A stretch of 64,000 bases of DNA from Spartobacteria bacterium (GTDB lineage: Bacteria > Verrucomicrobiota > Verrucomicrobiia > Chthoniobacterales > Chthoniobacteraceae): assembly GCA_021324395.1 (NCBI GenBank), contig JAJPJG010000029.1:1-64000 (forward strand), given 5' to 3'. The notes below the pieces were generated by a model. The model worked only from the letters and a program-made list of their open reading frames with translations. It had not been told where the DNA came from and searched no databases. The position numbers and the translations under genes are program-made. Every line of letters begins with the position of its first letter. Positions within the stretch are counted from its first letter, which is position 1. Shown one piece after another: positions 16,872 to 24,576 of the stretch.

Positions 16872-17939
16872 AAGATCGGTCTTGTTCGCCGCGGCTATTC
16901 CGCGAGCGGCGGCGCGGAGAATTATCTGCGCCGTTTCGCGCGCTCGCTCGCTGACGCCGGGCATGAGTCCGTGCTGTTCAGCTCGGAGCCGTGGCCGGAT
17001 TGGCGCGGCGAATTTTTTTTGGTGAAAGGCGAGAGCCCGCGCGCATTCGCCGACTCGCTCGGTGCGGCGCACCCGCGCGAAAAATGCGACCGGCTGTTCA
17101 GTCTCGAGCGCGTGTGGGAATGCGATTGCTATCGTGCGGGCGACGGTGTGCATCGCGTCGCGCTGGCGCAACGTGCACGATTTGAGCCGGGGCTGCGGAC
17201 GTGGGCTCGCAAATTCAGCCACGCGCATCGTGAGTTGCTGGAAATCGAAGCGGCGCTGTTTTCAAAAGGCGCGCGGACGATCATCGCGAACTCGCAGATG
17301 GTGAAAAACGAGATTGTGCGCGAGTTCGGCTTCGATGCGGAAAAGATCGCGGTGATCTACAACGGCCTGCCTGTGGAAAAACTGCAGCCGTCGCTGCCCG
17401 ATCGCGCGGAAGCGAGGCGCGAATTGGATTTAGCGACTGACGAATTCGTTTTGCTTTTTGTCGGCTCCGGATGGGAACGCAAAGGCCTGCGCTTTGCGAT
17501 GCGCGCAGCGGAGCAAATGCCGCGAACGACTTTGCTCGTCGCAGGTCGCGGCAAAACGCGCGCTTTACCGCGCGTTAAGCAAACGCGTTTTCTCGGAGCG
17601 ACGGAAAATATGAATCCGCTTTTCGCAGCCGCCAACGTGTTTGTGCTGCCGACGGTTTACGAGCCGTTTTCCAACGCCTGCCTCGAAGCAATGGCTGCCG
17701 GATTGCCAATCGTGACGACGTCCTTCAACGGTTTCGCCGAGATTCTCGGCGTTGGAACAAACGGCGAGGTGCTTTCCGACCCGAGCGACATTGGCGCGCT
17801 CGTTCGCGCGCTGGAAAACTGGCGCGATGCAAGACGCCGCGCGGATACCGCACTGCAACTGCGCGCGAAAGCTCAGAGTTTCACGATTGAGCGCAATCTC
17901 GCCGAGACCCTGGCGTGGTTCGAGATGAGCAGCCGGTAG
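16869..17939 (+). CDS. Glycosyltransferase family 4, WaaG-like
   Basis: 356 residues. The start MKIGLVRRGYSASGGAENYL and the internal GDGVHRVALAQRA resemble LPS glucosyltransferase I (WaaG/RfaG). In the C-terminal domain, VLLFVGSGWERKGLRFAMRA and VLPTVYEPFSNACLEAMAAGLP hold the nucleotide-sugar site with the E-x7-E motif. Predicted to add a hexose to the inner core on the cytoplasmic face. The ATG at 16869 lies inside the AT-rich inverted repeat. Converges with the STAS gene that follows. Confidence 0.9.
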   Translation: MKIGLVRRGYSASGGAENYLRRFARSLADAGHESVLFSSEPWPDWRGEFFLVKGESPRAFADSLGAAHPREKCDRLFSLERVWECDCYRAGDGVHRVALAQRARFEPGLRTWARKFSHAHRELLEIEAALFSKGARTIIANSQMVKNEIVREFGFDAEKIAVIYNGLPVEKLQPSLPDRAEARRELDLATDEFVLLFVGSGWERKGLRFAMRAAEQMPRTTLLVAGRGKTRALPRVKQTRFLGATENMNPLFAAANVFVLPTVYEPFSNACLEAMAAGLPIVTTSFNGFAEILGVGTNGEVLSDPSDIGALVRALENWRDARRRADTALQLRAKAQSFTIERNLAETLAWFEMSSR

Positions 17940-17945
17940 CGCCGC

Positions 17946-18272
17946 TCAGACCGCAGTCAGCGCGGTGTTTTTGTCCAAATAAATTTTGAAGACCTGATCG
18001 AGCCGCGCGATTTCGAAAACCGTCCGGACATTATCTCGCAACCCGAAGAGCGCCAGCTTGCCGCCGTAAGACTGAATCCGCTGCATCGCGTCAATCAGCA
18101 CGGCGAGGCCGGAGCTGTCGATGTAGCTCGTGCCGGTGAGGTCGACAAGAATGCGCGGCAGTTTTTTTTCGATGAGCCCTTTCAGCGCCTCGCGCACGTT
18201 CGGCGATTCGTGCAGGTCAATTTCGCCCTCAAGCGCGACGATGTTGGGCTCGGGGACGGTCACAGTGGCCAT
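17946..18272 (-). CDS. STAS-domain anti-sigma factor antagonist
   Basis: 108 residues from the ATG at 18272 (MATVTVPEPNIVALEGEIDL); an ATG seven codons upstream is possible. A complete STAS domain with the phosphorylatable serine in SYIDSSGLAVLIDAM. SpoIIAA/RsbV-type proteins bind an anti-sigma kinase when unphosphorylated. Neither the kinase nor the sigma factor is adjacent; a SpoIIE-type phosphatase with its own STAS protein lies at 35.9-37.8 kb. Confidence 0.9.
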   Translation of the reverse strand: MATVTVPEPNIVALEGEIDLHESPNVREALKGLIEKKLPRILVDLTGTSYIDSSGLAVLIDAMQRIQSYGGKLALFGLRDNVRTVFEIARLDQVFKIYLDKNTALTAV

Positions 18273-18340
18273 TGCTGAATGCTGGCTTATCACGAAAGAT
18301 AATCCGTTTCAACAGGCGTCGGTGGACGCATCGCGGCGCG

Positions 18341-18892
18341 TCAATCCTGATACCACTTCACGTGGCCGTCGGCGTAGAGCGCGTTTTGATGGCCAAAATG
18401 CACTGGCGAAAAATCGGTGACCTGGCGCAGATGGCTCGGCGAAACGTGCACGACGCCGCGCCAGCGGACGACTTCGATGTTCGTGGTCGTTTCGCCGTCG
18501 ACCATCGGTCGCCATTCGTAGCTCGATTGCTTTTGCGCAAAATAATTCGGACCGGGCGATTTCACATCCGAGGGACACTGCAGGTTTTTCGAGCCGAGGC
18601 CGTAGGGCTGGAACGTCTCGAGCATCGATTTCGCGGTAATCCCGAGCTGGCTGTAAATCTGCATCGTTTGCGGATCGCTCTCGATGTAGGGATACGTGTT
18701 GTCGTGGTCGATCACGTATGTGCTCACGGCCACGCCGATCTGGCGCAGATTGCCGAAGCACGCGGCGCTGTCGGCGCGTTGAATCATGTGCTGCATCGCC
18801 GGCATCGCGAGTGTCATGAGCAGGCCGATGATGCCGATGACGAGAATCAGCTCGATGAGTGTGAATGCTTGATAAAAACGGGCGCGCTTCAT
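18341..18892 (-). CDS. Prepilin-like protein with N-terminal methylation site and H-X9-DG type end
   Basis: 183 residues. The N-terminus KRARFYQAFTLIELILVIGIIGLLMTL contains the type IV prepilin/pseudopilin processing site (cleavage before FTLIE, hydrophobic alpha-1 helix). The C-terminus VHFGHQNALYADGHVKWYQD matches the H-X9-DG element common in planctomycete and verrucomicrobial pseudopilins. Likely a major or minor subunit of a type II secretion or pilus-like fibre. Its ATG overlaps the stop of the upstream STN-like protein by 4 bp. Confidence 0.88.
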   Translation of the reverse strand: MKRARFYQAFTLIELILVIGIIGLLMTLAMPAMQHMIQRADSAACFGNLRQIGVAVSTYVIDHDNTYPYIESDPQTMQIYSQLGITAKSMLETFQPYGLGSKNLQCPSDVKSPGPNYFAQKQSSYEWRPMVDGETTTNIEVVRWRGVVHVSPSHLRQVTDFSPVHFGHQNALYADGHVKWYQD

Positions 18893-19932
18893 TTTCCGAT
18901 GCGGTTATACTTCGTGTTGACGTAACGCTGATAACGCTGCAGGCGCTGTTCCGGCGTGCGACGTGCGTCGTTGCGTGCCTGGCGATCGTCCATCGCCTGC
19001 TGCACTTCGGGATCATTGAAATGCTCCTCGATTTTCGCCTGGCGCTGGTCCGGCGGGAGATCACGAACCGTCTTCCAAAATTCGCGCTCCTTGTTGAAAC
19101 GCGCCTGCGCCGCAGGGCGTTCGGATGCGGGCAGCTTCTCGATCTCCGCTTGCGCGCGCGCTTCCATGATTTCCGGCGTGAGACGGTTTTGACCGCCGCG
19201 ACCGCCCCCGCCAAAAGCGAAGCCGCCATTTGGCTGTCCGCCTTGATCGTCGGCCTGCTGCTGCGGCGGTTGCTGGTTATCGTCGCGAGGGCCGCGGCGC
19301 TGCGATTTCGTCAGCGTAAAAACTTCGTCGTATTTGCCGCCTGCAGCCGACGCGAGCTTCGGCAACACATGCGAAACCTCGCCAGCTTTCGGCGCGGATT
19401 TAACGGTCGGGTTCCAGCTTTCGGGAACGAAGAACGACGCGTTCGTCATCTTGCCCGCGTCATCGAGATAAGCTTGCAACGTATTGTCAGGCTGCGCGGT
19501 CACGTTCCACTTGTCCTTGCGCGGATCGGGAATCGGCCCGTCGGTCGCGAACATCTGCGGGAACGGATACAAAATGAACTTCCAGCCGTCGGGACGCTGC
19601 CCGGTCGTGACGCTGTCTTCCGCCGTGCGGATCGCACTTTTGTCCGCGGCCACGAAATAACTCAGCCGCCAGCGCGCATCGGTTACCGCCGCGAGCGTCT
19701 CGAGCGCCTCGCCGAGCGGCACCTTGTCCACGTTCATCGTGACCTGCGTCTCGGGCGGGAGATCGGTTTTGATCGTGATGTGTCCCTGCCGCTGGATTTG
19801 CGAGACGACCTTGGAAATAGGCTCCGCCTTCGCGTGCACAGTCACCAGGCCCCAGTTGGCCCAGATATGGTAAACGACATTCACCACGATTAGCAGCGCG
19901 AAGATCGAGGCGAGGATTTGATTGCGATTCAT
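18889..19932 (-). CDS. Membrane protein with STN/secretin-like short domain, Q/G-rich linker
   Basis: 347 residues. N-terminal anchor (ASIFALLIVVNVVYHIWANWGL), then a domain with the betaalphabeta look of secretin/TonB short N-terminal domains: ISKVVSQIQRQGHITIKTDLPPETQVTMNVDKVPLGEALETLAAVTDA. A low-complexity linker (DNQQPPQQQADDQGG..GGGGRGGQ, about 217-248) precedes a charged helical C-terminus resembling an Asp-x-Arg packed bundle (LPPDQRQAKIEEHFND). Coupled to the pseudopilin gene, so a secretion or pilus role is inferred. Confidence 0.75.
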   Translation of the reverse strand: MNRNQILASIFALLIVVNVVYHIWANWGLVTVHAKAEPISKVVSQIQRQGHITIKTDLPPETQVTMNVDKVPLGEALETLAAVTDARWRLSYFVAADKSAIRTAEDSVTTGQRPDGWKFILYPFPQMFATDGPIPDPRKDKWNVTAQPDNTLQAYLDDAGKMTNASFFVPESWNPTVKSAPKAGEVSHVLPKLASAAGGKYDEVFTLTKSQRRGPRDDNQQPPQQQADDQGGQPNGGFAFGGGGRGGQNRLTPEIMEARAQAEIEKLPASERPAAQARFNKEREFWKTVRDLPPDQRQAKIEEHFNDPEVQQAMDDRQARNDARRTPEQRLQRYQRYVNTKYNRIGK

Positions 19933-19994
19933 CGGCTAATAAACTCCCTTCCTCCGGAAAAGTTCCATGATTCTTCGCCGCGCGCCAGTCGCCG

Positions 19995-20480
19995 CTAGTC
20001 GCGGAAATTCTTAAATCCAAGAGCGACGCCGAAATCCTTGGTGCGCAAAAACTGGATTACCGCCTGCAAATCATCCCGCTTTTTCCCCGTCACGCGGATC
20101 TGCCGGTCCTGCAATGTGCTCTGCACCTTGGCGTGGTTCGCCTTGATCGCCTTCACGATCTCCTTTGCCTTTTCGCCTTCGAGTCCCTGCTTCACGTGCA
20201 GCTCCTGGGTCGCGTGGCCGACGGAGGAAATCGCCGGATCTTTGCGCTCGATATTGCGCAGATCGACATTCCGCTTCGCGAGTTTGTTGATCACCACTTC
20301 GAGCAAGCCCTTGAGGTGATTCGCATCCTCGGCGGAGAGCTTGATCACATCCTTCACCACCTCGACGGCAGCGGTGCTTCCCTTGAAATCGAAGCGCGCC
20401 GCGATCTCCTTGCGCGCCTGGTTCAGCGCATTGTCGATCTCGCCGTTGTCGACCTCGGAAACAATGTCGAATGACGGCAT
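19995..20480 (-). CDS. yajQ: YajQ-family nucleotide-binding protein
   Basis: 161 residues, standard YajQ size. The opening PSFDIVSEVDNGEIDNALNQA, the middle AISSVGHATQELHVKQGL and the end VIQFLRTKDFGVALGFKNFRD are near-diagnostic. Two ferredoxin-like domains. Family members bind nucleotides, and in Xanthomonas c-di-GMP; the precise role here is unknown. Lies 3 bp after the end of a secreted DUF2059 protein on the same strand. Confidence 0.96.
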   Translation of the reverse strand: MPSFDIVSEVDNGEIDNALNQARKEIAARFDFKGSTAAVEVVKDVIKLSAEDANHLKGLLEVVINKLAKRNVDLRNIERKDPAISSVGHATQELHVKQGLEGEKAKEIVKAIKANHAKVQSTLQDRQIRVTGKKRDDLQAVIQFLRTKDFGVALGFKNFRD

Positions 20481-20483
20481 GGC

Positions 20484-21026
20484 TTATTTTGCGGAAGCTG
20501 CCGGGCTCGCGGCGGGCTTTGCGTGCTCCTGCGATTTCTCGACCATTTCTTTCACCGATTTCTGCACCTCGGCCATGATTGCTGGCATGCGCTTTTGCAT
20601 CATCTGCATGCTGCGCGCGGAAATTTCCGGCGTCTTTTTCAGCAGCGCCTGGCCGAGCGGCGTCTTGTAGAAATCTGACAGCCCCTTGATTTCATCGAGC
20701 GTAAACACGTCGCTGTAAATCTGCACCATGTCCGGCTTCAGCGATTCCCACGTCAGCTGCTTGTAAACGGTGTCCATCATCTTCGGGAATTCCTCTTGAA
20801 ACTTCTTCGCCGCTTCCGGCGGCGTGTCCTTAGGCATGAATGACGACGCCATCTTGCTCATCGCCTCGCGTTGCCGCGCGAGAATATTCGTCATCATCTC
20901 ATTCGCGTGCATCGTCGTGAGCAAATCCTCCACCGCCGCCGTGCGTTGTGCCGTGTCGTCGGCGCGCAGGGGCGCGCACGCAGCGGCGATGAGGAGAGTG
21001 ACGGTGAGGAAAAGTTTGGGCTTCAT
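20484..21026 (-). CDS. Secreted DUF2059 domain protein
   Basis: 180 residues with a Sec signal peptide (MKPKLFLTVTLLIAAACAPLRA). The conserved DUF2059 core is visible as YSDVFTLDEIKGLSDFYKTPLGQALLKKTPEIS. Helical throughout, with an Ala/Pro/Lys-rich tail. Periplasmic; function of the family unknown. Same strand as and 3 bp upstream of yajQ. Confidence 0.88.
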   Translation of the reverse strand: MKPKLFLTVTLLIAAACAPLRADDTAQRTAAVEDLLTTMHANEMMTNILARQREAMSKMASSFMPKDTPPEAAKKFQEEFPKMMDTVYKQLTWESLKPDMVQIYSDVFTLDEIKGLSDFYKTPLGQALLKKTPEISARSMQMMQKRMPAIMAEVQKSVKEMVEKSQEHAKPAASPAASAK

Positions 21027-21071
21027 GCGCGCGACGCTAGCGGTGTTCGCGCGCTACGCAAAGCGGATTCG

Positions 21072-21593
21072 TCACTTCTCGCGTGCGTAACGCCCGAGCA
21101 GCACCGCCTGGTTCAACACATGACCCTCCATCGCCTTCTCCAGCGCCTTGCGCGGCGAACCCGCCGGCAGCGTCACCGGCACATCCAGCGCGTAGAGTTT
21201 AAAATAATACCGGTGCTGACCCGAGGGCGGACAAGGACCGGCGTAACCGGTCTTGCCTGCGTCGTTACTGCCCTGCACCGCGCCCGCCGGCGCCGCGCCG
21301 GTGACGAACTCCTTCGTATCCGGCGGTAGGCTCCACACCAGCCAGTGAGTGAACGTCCCGCGCGGCGCATCCGGGTCATCGACGATGAGCGCCAGGCTCT
21401 TCGCCGCCGCCGGCACACCGGTGATCTGCAGCGACGGGCTGATGTTTTCGTCGTCGCACGTAAACCGCTTCGGGATATTCCCGCCATCGCCGAAATCAGT
21501 GCTGGTCAGTTTCATCACCGACTCCGGCGCGATCTGCGCCATCGCGGTGAACGGCAGGGCACTAAAAACAAGCAGGGCAAAGAATGAGTTCAT
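21072..21593 (-). CDS. YbhB/YbcL family PEBP-like protein, secreted
   Basis: 173 residues from the ATG at 21593, chosen because it begins a signal peptide (MNSFFALLVFSALPFTAMAQ). The mature protein carries the phosphatidylethanolamine-binding-protein fold: SPSLQITGVP, VDDPDAPRGTFTHWLVW, GSNDAGKTGYAGPCPPSGQHRYYFKLYALD. The ligand pocket residues (DPDAP, HWLVW, GPCPP..HRY) are conserved. Role in bacteria unclear; sometimes proposed as lipid or anion binding. An array of 21-nt repeats lies just upstream. Confidence 0.93.
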   Translation of the reverse strand: MNSFFALLVFSALPFTAMAQIAPESVMKLTSTDFGDGGNIPKRFTCDDENISPSLQITGVPAAAKSLALIVDDPDAPRGTFTHWLVWSLPPDTKEFVTGAAPAGAVQGSNDAGKTGYAGPCPPSGQHRYYFKLYALDVPVTLPAGSPRKALEKAMEGHVLNQAVLLGRYAREK

Positions 21594-21642
21594 AAAAGTC
21601 TCCACCACCATTTCGCATCTGCCGTCCGGGTTTGGCCTCATC

Positions 21643-21800
21643 GCCGACGGCATGCAGCGGGTCGCCGACGAGTTCGAGCACTGCGCCGACGGCTTCAGGA
21701 GAGGCGCCGACGGCTTAAGGAGGAGCGCCTATGGCTTAAGGAGGTGCGCCTACGGCTTAAGGGGGTGCTCCTACGGCTTAGGGAGGGCCTCCTACCAGAG
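21643..21800. repeat. 21-nt tandem repeat array A
   Basis: About seven and a half units of exactly 21 nt. The central units run GCCGACGGCTTAAGGAGGAGC, GCCTATGGCTTAAGGAGGTGC, GCCTACGGCTTAAGGGGGTGC. Divergence increases towards both ends. It lies in the 270-bp gap between the PEBP gene and the permease gene, so it is transcribed as leader or spacer on the reverse strand. On the forward strand it is open in a frame giving heptapeptides of the form ADGLRRS. No start site or family supports translation. Confidence 0.8.
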
Positions 21801-21863
21801 TAAAAGGCCGGTTTCTGGCGTTTTTTTTCCACTTGATGCCGTCTGGCTAAAAACCGACACCTT

Positions 21864-23156
21864 TTACTCGTAACGGAGCGCCTTTACCGGGTCGAGCCGT
21901 GCGGCGAACCATGCCGGGATGAGCGCGGCCAGCGAGCAGAAGGCGAAGGCGGTGACGCAGATGGTGGCGACGTCGCGCGGGACGATCTCGGCGGGGATCT
22001 GGCTGAACTGGTAGATGTCCGCAGGGAAAATCTGGATGTGAAGCGTGGCGGCCAGCCAGTCGCGGAATTCATTGCGGAAGCGGATGAGCGTCATGCCGAG
22101 GGCAAGGCCGGTGAGATTGCCAAAGATGCCGACGACCATGCCCTGCGCGAGGAAGACCCAGACGATCTGGCCGGTGGTCGCGCCGAGCGCTTTCATGATG
22201 CCGATTTCGCGGGTCTTCATGACGGTGACGGTGATGAGGGTGTTCATCACGCAGAAGGAGGCGACGATGCTGATGAAGAGCAGGATGATGAACATGACGT
22301 TGCGCTCCACGCGGATGGCGTCAAAAAGATCGCGGTTGTTGTCGATCCACGTTTTCGCGAATGCGGGCGGGGCAAGCTCGTTGTTGATGGCGTGTTTGAT
22401 TTCCTCGGCGCGATACGCCTCGGTCGTCTCGACGGAAAGGCCGTGCACGCCGTCGCGCAACGTGTAGAGCTCCTGGCCGACGGTGAGGGGGAGGAACATG
22501 ACGTTGGAATCGTAGATGTAGCGTCCGCTGGAGAAGATGCCGGTGACGGTGAGCTCGGCGGGTAGGACGACGTCGTTTTTTAAATCGGCGATGGTTTTCT
22601 TTTTCGTCTCGTCGTCGGCGTTTTTGATCTCGTCGAGGATGCCGCGGATGTTGCCCGGCGCGTAAATGGTGATCTTGTCGCCGACGTTCACATCGAGGGT
22701 ATCGGCGAGATCCTTGCCGATGACGACGCTGTCGCCGCTGAGGTCGAACGCGCCGTCGCCTTCCTTGACGAGCTTTTTGAGGTCGGTGATTTTTTCCTCC
22801 TGCTCGAGATCGATGCCGCGGATAAGCGGAGTGACCACGCGGTCGTTGTGCTCGGCGATAACGGGCCCCTGCACGAACGGCGCCACGGCGGTGACGCCGG
22901 GAGTCGCCTCGATGTTCTTTTTCAGCGTGCGCCAGTCGCGGAGGATGGAGTCGTTGCTGACTGTGATGTGCGGCTCGAAGCCGAGGACTTTGCGGCGCAA
23001 TTCCTGGTCAAAGCCGGTCATCACCGCGATGACAATGATCAGCACCATGATGCCGACGGTCACCCCGAGAATGGAGATCAGGGTGATGATTGAGACGAAG
23101 GTGCGCTTCGGCTTGAGGTAACGCAGGGCAAGAAAGAGTGAGAAAGGAGCTTTCAC
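21864..23156 (-). CDS. LolC/LolE-family ABC transporter permease
   Basis: 430 residues from a GTG at 23156 (VKAPFSLFLALRYLKPKRT), the standard LolC/E start; the open frame upstream has no family similarity. Topology: one N-terminal membrane helix, a large periplasmic MacB-like core domain (about 50-290) and three C-terminal helices with MKTREIGIMKALGATTGQI before the last pair. LolCDE extracts outer-membrane lipoproteins from the inner membrane. No LolD ATPase gene is adjacent, so it must be encoded elsewhere. Confidence 0.9.
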   Translation of the reverse strand: MKAPFSLFLALRYLKPKRTFVSIITLISILGVTVGIMVLIIVIAVMTGFDQELRRKVLGFEPHITVSNDSILRDWRTLKKNIEATPGVTAVAPFVQGPVIAEHNDRVVTPLIRGIDLEQEEKITDLKKLVKEGDGAFDLSGDSVVIGKDLADTLDVNVGDKITIYAPGNIRGILDEIKNADDETKKKTIADLKNDVVLPAELTVTGIFSSGRYIYDSNVMFLPLTVGQELYTLRDGVHGLSVETTEAYRAEEIKHAINNELAPPAFAKTWIDNNRDLFDAIRVERNVMFIILLFISIVASFCVMNTLITVTVMKTREIGIMKALGATTGQIVWVFLAQGMVVGIFGNLTGLALGMTLIRFRNEFRDWLAATLHIQIFPADIYQFSQIPAEIVPRDVATICVTAFAFCSLAALIPAWFAARLDPVKALRYE

Positions 23157-23229
23157 GAGATTTTGCGGAGCCACAGATGAGCACGGATGAAAGCGGGATG
23201 AAAGAAATCCATGCTCGATCCGTGGCCGG

Positions 23230-24564
23230 TTAGCGCTGCCAGAGGCGGAGCAATTGCCGGAGGGTGTTGCGAAAAACCGTGTCGCGGCGATCGACGCGCT
23301 CTTTGGTGCCGCGCTGTTCGTGCAACGCAAAGGAATACGCGAAGACGATCAGCAGCAGCGTAACGACGGCGCCGTAGAAAATGCTGTAGCGATTCCAGGA
23401 AAGCGCGTGGATCCACCATTCGCGCTCGCCGATGCCGTCGATGACCATTCCCCAGATCACCGGCGACACGCCGAGGCCGACGCTGGTGATAACGGTGAAG
23501 AAGGCGAAAAAGTGGGTGCGGCCCATTGGCGGCATGGTGTTCATTGTTAAACGCGTGTGGGCGAGGCCGAAATTCGCGCCGGCGATGCCGTTGAAGAAAC
23601 TGAGCGCGCCGAAAATCCAGAACGGCGGCGTAAAAACACGCGCGGCAATGAGCCACCAGAACACGTGGTAAACGAGCACGAGCGCCATGTCCGCCTGCAA
23701 CACCGCTTTGCTGCCCGTGCGATCGATCAAGCGCCCGGTGATCGGCAGCGCGGCGATCGCGCCGAGGAAAAAGAGCGCCGTCAGCACAAGGATGCTGCTT
23801 TCGCTGAAGCCGATCTTTGATTTCAAAAACGCGACGCTAAACACGCCGACCGCTCCGACGGTGAAGACCCAGAGCAGGGTAAAAATCACGAGCCGCAGAA
23901 AAGGCGGGAAGGTGACGATTTCCTTCCACGGCACGCGCATGTTCGATTTCACCAGCGTCTCGCGCGCCTCGATGTCCGGGATGCGCAGCAGGAAAAGCAG
24001 GCTCACCGCGCCGCCGAGCGCGCTCACGAGAAAGATCAGCGAGAACTGCCACGGCAGCGCGTGGCCGCGCAATATCGCCGCGCAGAGCAGCAGCGAGAAA
24101 AGGCCGCCGAGATTTTGAAAAGTCTGGTCGCGCGACAAAAAGCGGCCGCGCACATTTTCCGGAATCAAGTCGGTGATCCACGGCAGCCACGCGCCGGAGG
24201 AAAAGCCGCGGAGCAAATTGAAGATGAACAGGCAAAATAGCAGCAGCGCGATTTTGGAGACGTTATTTAAAAACGTGAACAGCGGCACCGCGGCGATCAC
24301 GAACACAACCAGCGTCCGCGAGCCCCAGCCGCGGAAGATGAATTTGCGGTAACCGGTGTTTACCAGAAATCGCGCAGCGGGAATCTGTGCGATCGTTAGC
24401 AGCGGTGTCAGCGCCGCGATCACGCCGAGCACTGTCGCGGTGGCGCCGAGCGATTTCGCGTAGAGAATCATCGGCGAGCCGAGTGTGATCTGGAATGAAA
24501 CGGCGTTAAACACGCTGAACCAGTTCGCATTGGTCGCGCCGGGTGGGTAGAGAGATTTAGCCAC
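23230..24564 (-). CDS. MFS transporter
   Basis: 444 residues with about twelve membrane helices. The start region NANWFSVFNAVSFQITLGSPMILYAKSLGAT and the cytoplasmic loop DLIPENVRGRFLSRDQTFQNLGG, and ITGRLIDRTGSKAV in the second half (motif A like), place it in the major facilitator superfamily, near the group often annotated as proteins of unknown substrate. The reading frame is uninterrupted. Follows lysS by 12 bp on the same strand. Confidence 0.85.
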   Translation of the reverse strand: MAKSLYPPGATNANWFSVFNAVSFQITLGSPMILYAKSLGATATVLGVIAALTPLLTIAQIPAARFLVNTGYRKFIFRGWGSRTLVVFVIAAVPLFTFLNNVSKIALLLFCLFIFNLLRGFSSGAWLPWITDLIPENVRGRFLSRDQTFQNLGGLFSLLLCAAILRGHALPWQFSLIFLVSALGGAVSLLFLLRIPDIEARETLVKSNMRVPWKEIVTFPPFLRLVIFTLLWVFTVGAVGVFSVAFLKSKIGFSESSILVLTALFFLGAIAALPITGRLIDRTGSKAVLQADMALVLVYHVFWWLIAARVFTPPFWIFGALSFFNGIAGANFGLAHTRLTMNTMPPMGRTHFFAFFTVITSVGLGVSPVIWGMVIDGIGEREWWIHALSWNRYSIFYGAVVTLLLIVFAYSFALHEQRGTKERVDRRDTVFRNTLRQLLRLWQR

Positions 24565-24576
24565 GAAACTCTGCGG

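Noticed and set aside
21593-21653. Earlier in-frame start for the PEBP-like gene.
   Set aside because: The ATG at 21593 begins a clean signal peptide; the extension would place hydrophilic residues before it.
23157-23229. The open frame upstream of the LolC/E permease GTG, which would extend the protein by 58 residues.
   Set aside because: The extension (GAGCCACAGATGAGCACGGA-like DNA) looks like non-coding spacer repeat sequence and family alignments begin at VKAPFSLFLALRYL.
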